Of a stretch of 64,000 nt of DNA, positions 63,597 to 64,000 are shown one piece after another (the first letter of the stretch is position 1; every line of letters starts with the position of its first letter). The stretch lies in the NCBI RefSeq assembly GCF_008329715.1, contig NZ_VTSR01000018.1, forward strand, positions 183,828 to 247,827. Direction: 5' to 3'. The translations under genes were made by a program, and so were the position numbers. Below the pieces are notes generated by a model. It did no database searches. It was given only the letters and a program-made list of their open reading frames with translations, and was not told the DNA's origin. The DNA comes from Gimesia chilikensis. GTDB taxonomy: Bacteria > Planctomycetota > Planctomycetia > Planctomycetales > Planctomycetaceae.

Positions 63597-63881
63597 GAAA
63601 ATTCCTAAAATCCAAAAGGTCTCTGAACGCATCAAAGTTGATTACCAGATAGTACCGTAACCGTTTAAAAATCGCAGGGCTACGAATGGAATTCTTGAAT
63701 TCGGACAATATTAAAAAAACTTTTGCCACTCCGTTGACAGTTCTGAAAATCCACGATAAACTCCGCGTCCCCATTGAAGTTCAGGCACTTAATTGTCGAT
63801 GAAAAATGGACACTTAAGAGCTGACAGCTTTGATGAATGATCTTTGACAAAATGGTTGGTGGCCCCAAATTTTAAGAGTGG
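63597..63881. other. Intergenic region, 285 bp, right side of D-threonine aldolase-like gene
   Basis: Divergent spacer that should hold promoters for both sides. Contains the + strand promoter candidate at 63734-63762. A 38-codon ORF from 63685 and an opposing one are unsupported. Confidence 0.35.
63734..63762 (+). promoter_or_regulatory. Candidate promoter for the gene starting at 63882
   Basis: TTGACA at 63734-63739, exactly 17 bases, then TAAACT at 63757-63762 (4 of 6 bases match the -10 consensus). It points right and lies about 120 bases before the probable start at 63882. Sequence match only. Confidence 0.38.
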
Positions 63882-64000
63882 ATGCCAGAATGTTATGTGA
63901 TTGTCCTTCGGGATGGTCACAGAACGATTCAGGTCAATTTAAAATTATTGAGCCAATCTGTAGCGCATCAGGCAGGCGACCTGTCGGATGTTGATTGGCG
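63882..64000 (+). CDS. Start of a gene running off the right edge, unknown
   Basis: The frame from ATG at 63882 is open to the window end (MPECYVIVLRDGHRTIQVN, then LKLLSQSVAHQAGDLSDVDW). A stop lies just upstream in frame (63873), and AAGAG precedes the ATG at a short distance. Only about 39 residues are visible, so family and length cannot be judged. A candidate promoter lies about 120 bases upstream. Confidence 0.4.
   Translation, partial: MPECYVIVLRDGHRTIQVNLKLLSQSVAHQAGDLSDVDW

Noticed and set aside
63680..63868. 62-residue minus strand ORF and a 38-codon + strand ORF at 63685
   Set aside because: Both lie in the AT-rich divergent spacer with no start signal or motif; the region fits promoters better.

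Overview
The window looks like chromosomal DNA from a planctomycete (phylum Planctomycetota), probably near Gimesia; the genus is an inference. Evidence for the phylum: a protein joining a 'membrane-bound dehydrogenase' propeller, HEAT repeats and a C-terminal CxxCH heme domain; a DUF1501 Tat-exported protein; an FGly-type sulfatase; many exported proteins of unknown function; and housekeeping genes scattered singly rather than in classic operons. I see no tRNA, rRNA, CRISPR array, insertion sequence or prophage.

Layout. 1-3431 (-): exported tripeptidyl-peptidase II-like subtilase, cut by the left edge. 3802-8179 (+): small exported protein, SulP transporter, a glycosyltransferase resembling tRNA-queuosine mannosyltransferase, and an unknown protein; rarA converges on them. 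9844-14808: PVC heme/HEAT protein divergent from glgC. 14970-20484: mostly unknown proteins (PDZ, AT-rich orphan, pentapeptide repeats, GNAT, a His-rich PDZ protein). 20801-24644: NHL propeller, an anchored protein, and an exported C45 hydrolase plus amidotransferase-fold pair. 24949-28470 (+): a tight five-gene cassette with two tandem paralogue pairs and a TPR/zinc-ribbon protein. 28660-32391: SDR, sulfatase, nucleoside monophosphate kinase, rpsD. 32690-38725 (-): a biosynthetic operon of asparagine synthetase, acyl carrier protein, AMP ligase, NAD-synthase-like enzyme and polysaccharide deacetylase. 39162-44718: AAA ATPase, zinc-ribbon protein, LPG-synthase-type flippase-like protein, beta-helix protein, citrate synthase. 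45773-48554: rpoD and fabI. 48983-57184 (+): YqiJ-like protein, YqiK-like flotillin and a 1782-residue DUF3686-type AAA ATPase. 57203-63596: DUF1501 protein, small membrane proteins, a degenerate-J-domain membrane pair, and a D-threonine-aldolase-like enzyme. A further gene seems to begin at 63882 and run off the right edge.

How genes work together. The clearest multi-gene units are the YqiJ-flotillin-ATPase module (a membrane scaffold probably coupled to a large AAA motor), the ACP/AMP-ligase/amidotransferase operon (probably makes or modifies a cell-surface or small-molecule product with an acyl or amide group), and the 24949-28470 cassette, whose genes overlap by 1-4 bases. Several start codons are TTG or GTG and one is probably ATT, chosen because a Shine-Dalgarno sequence sits at the right distance. 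Strong intrinsic terminators follow glgC, rpoD, fabI, rpsD, gltA, the His-rich gene and the 7457 gene.
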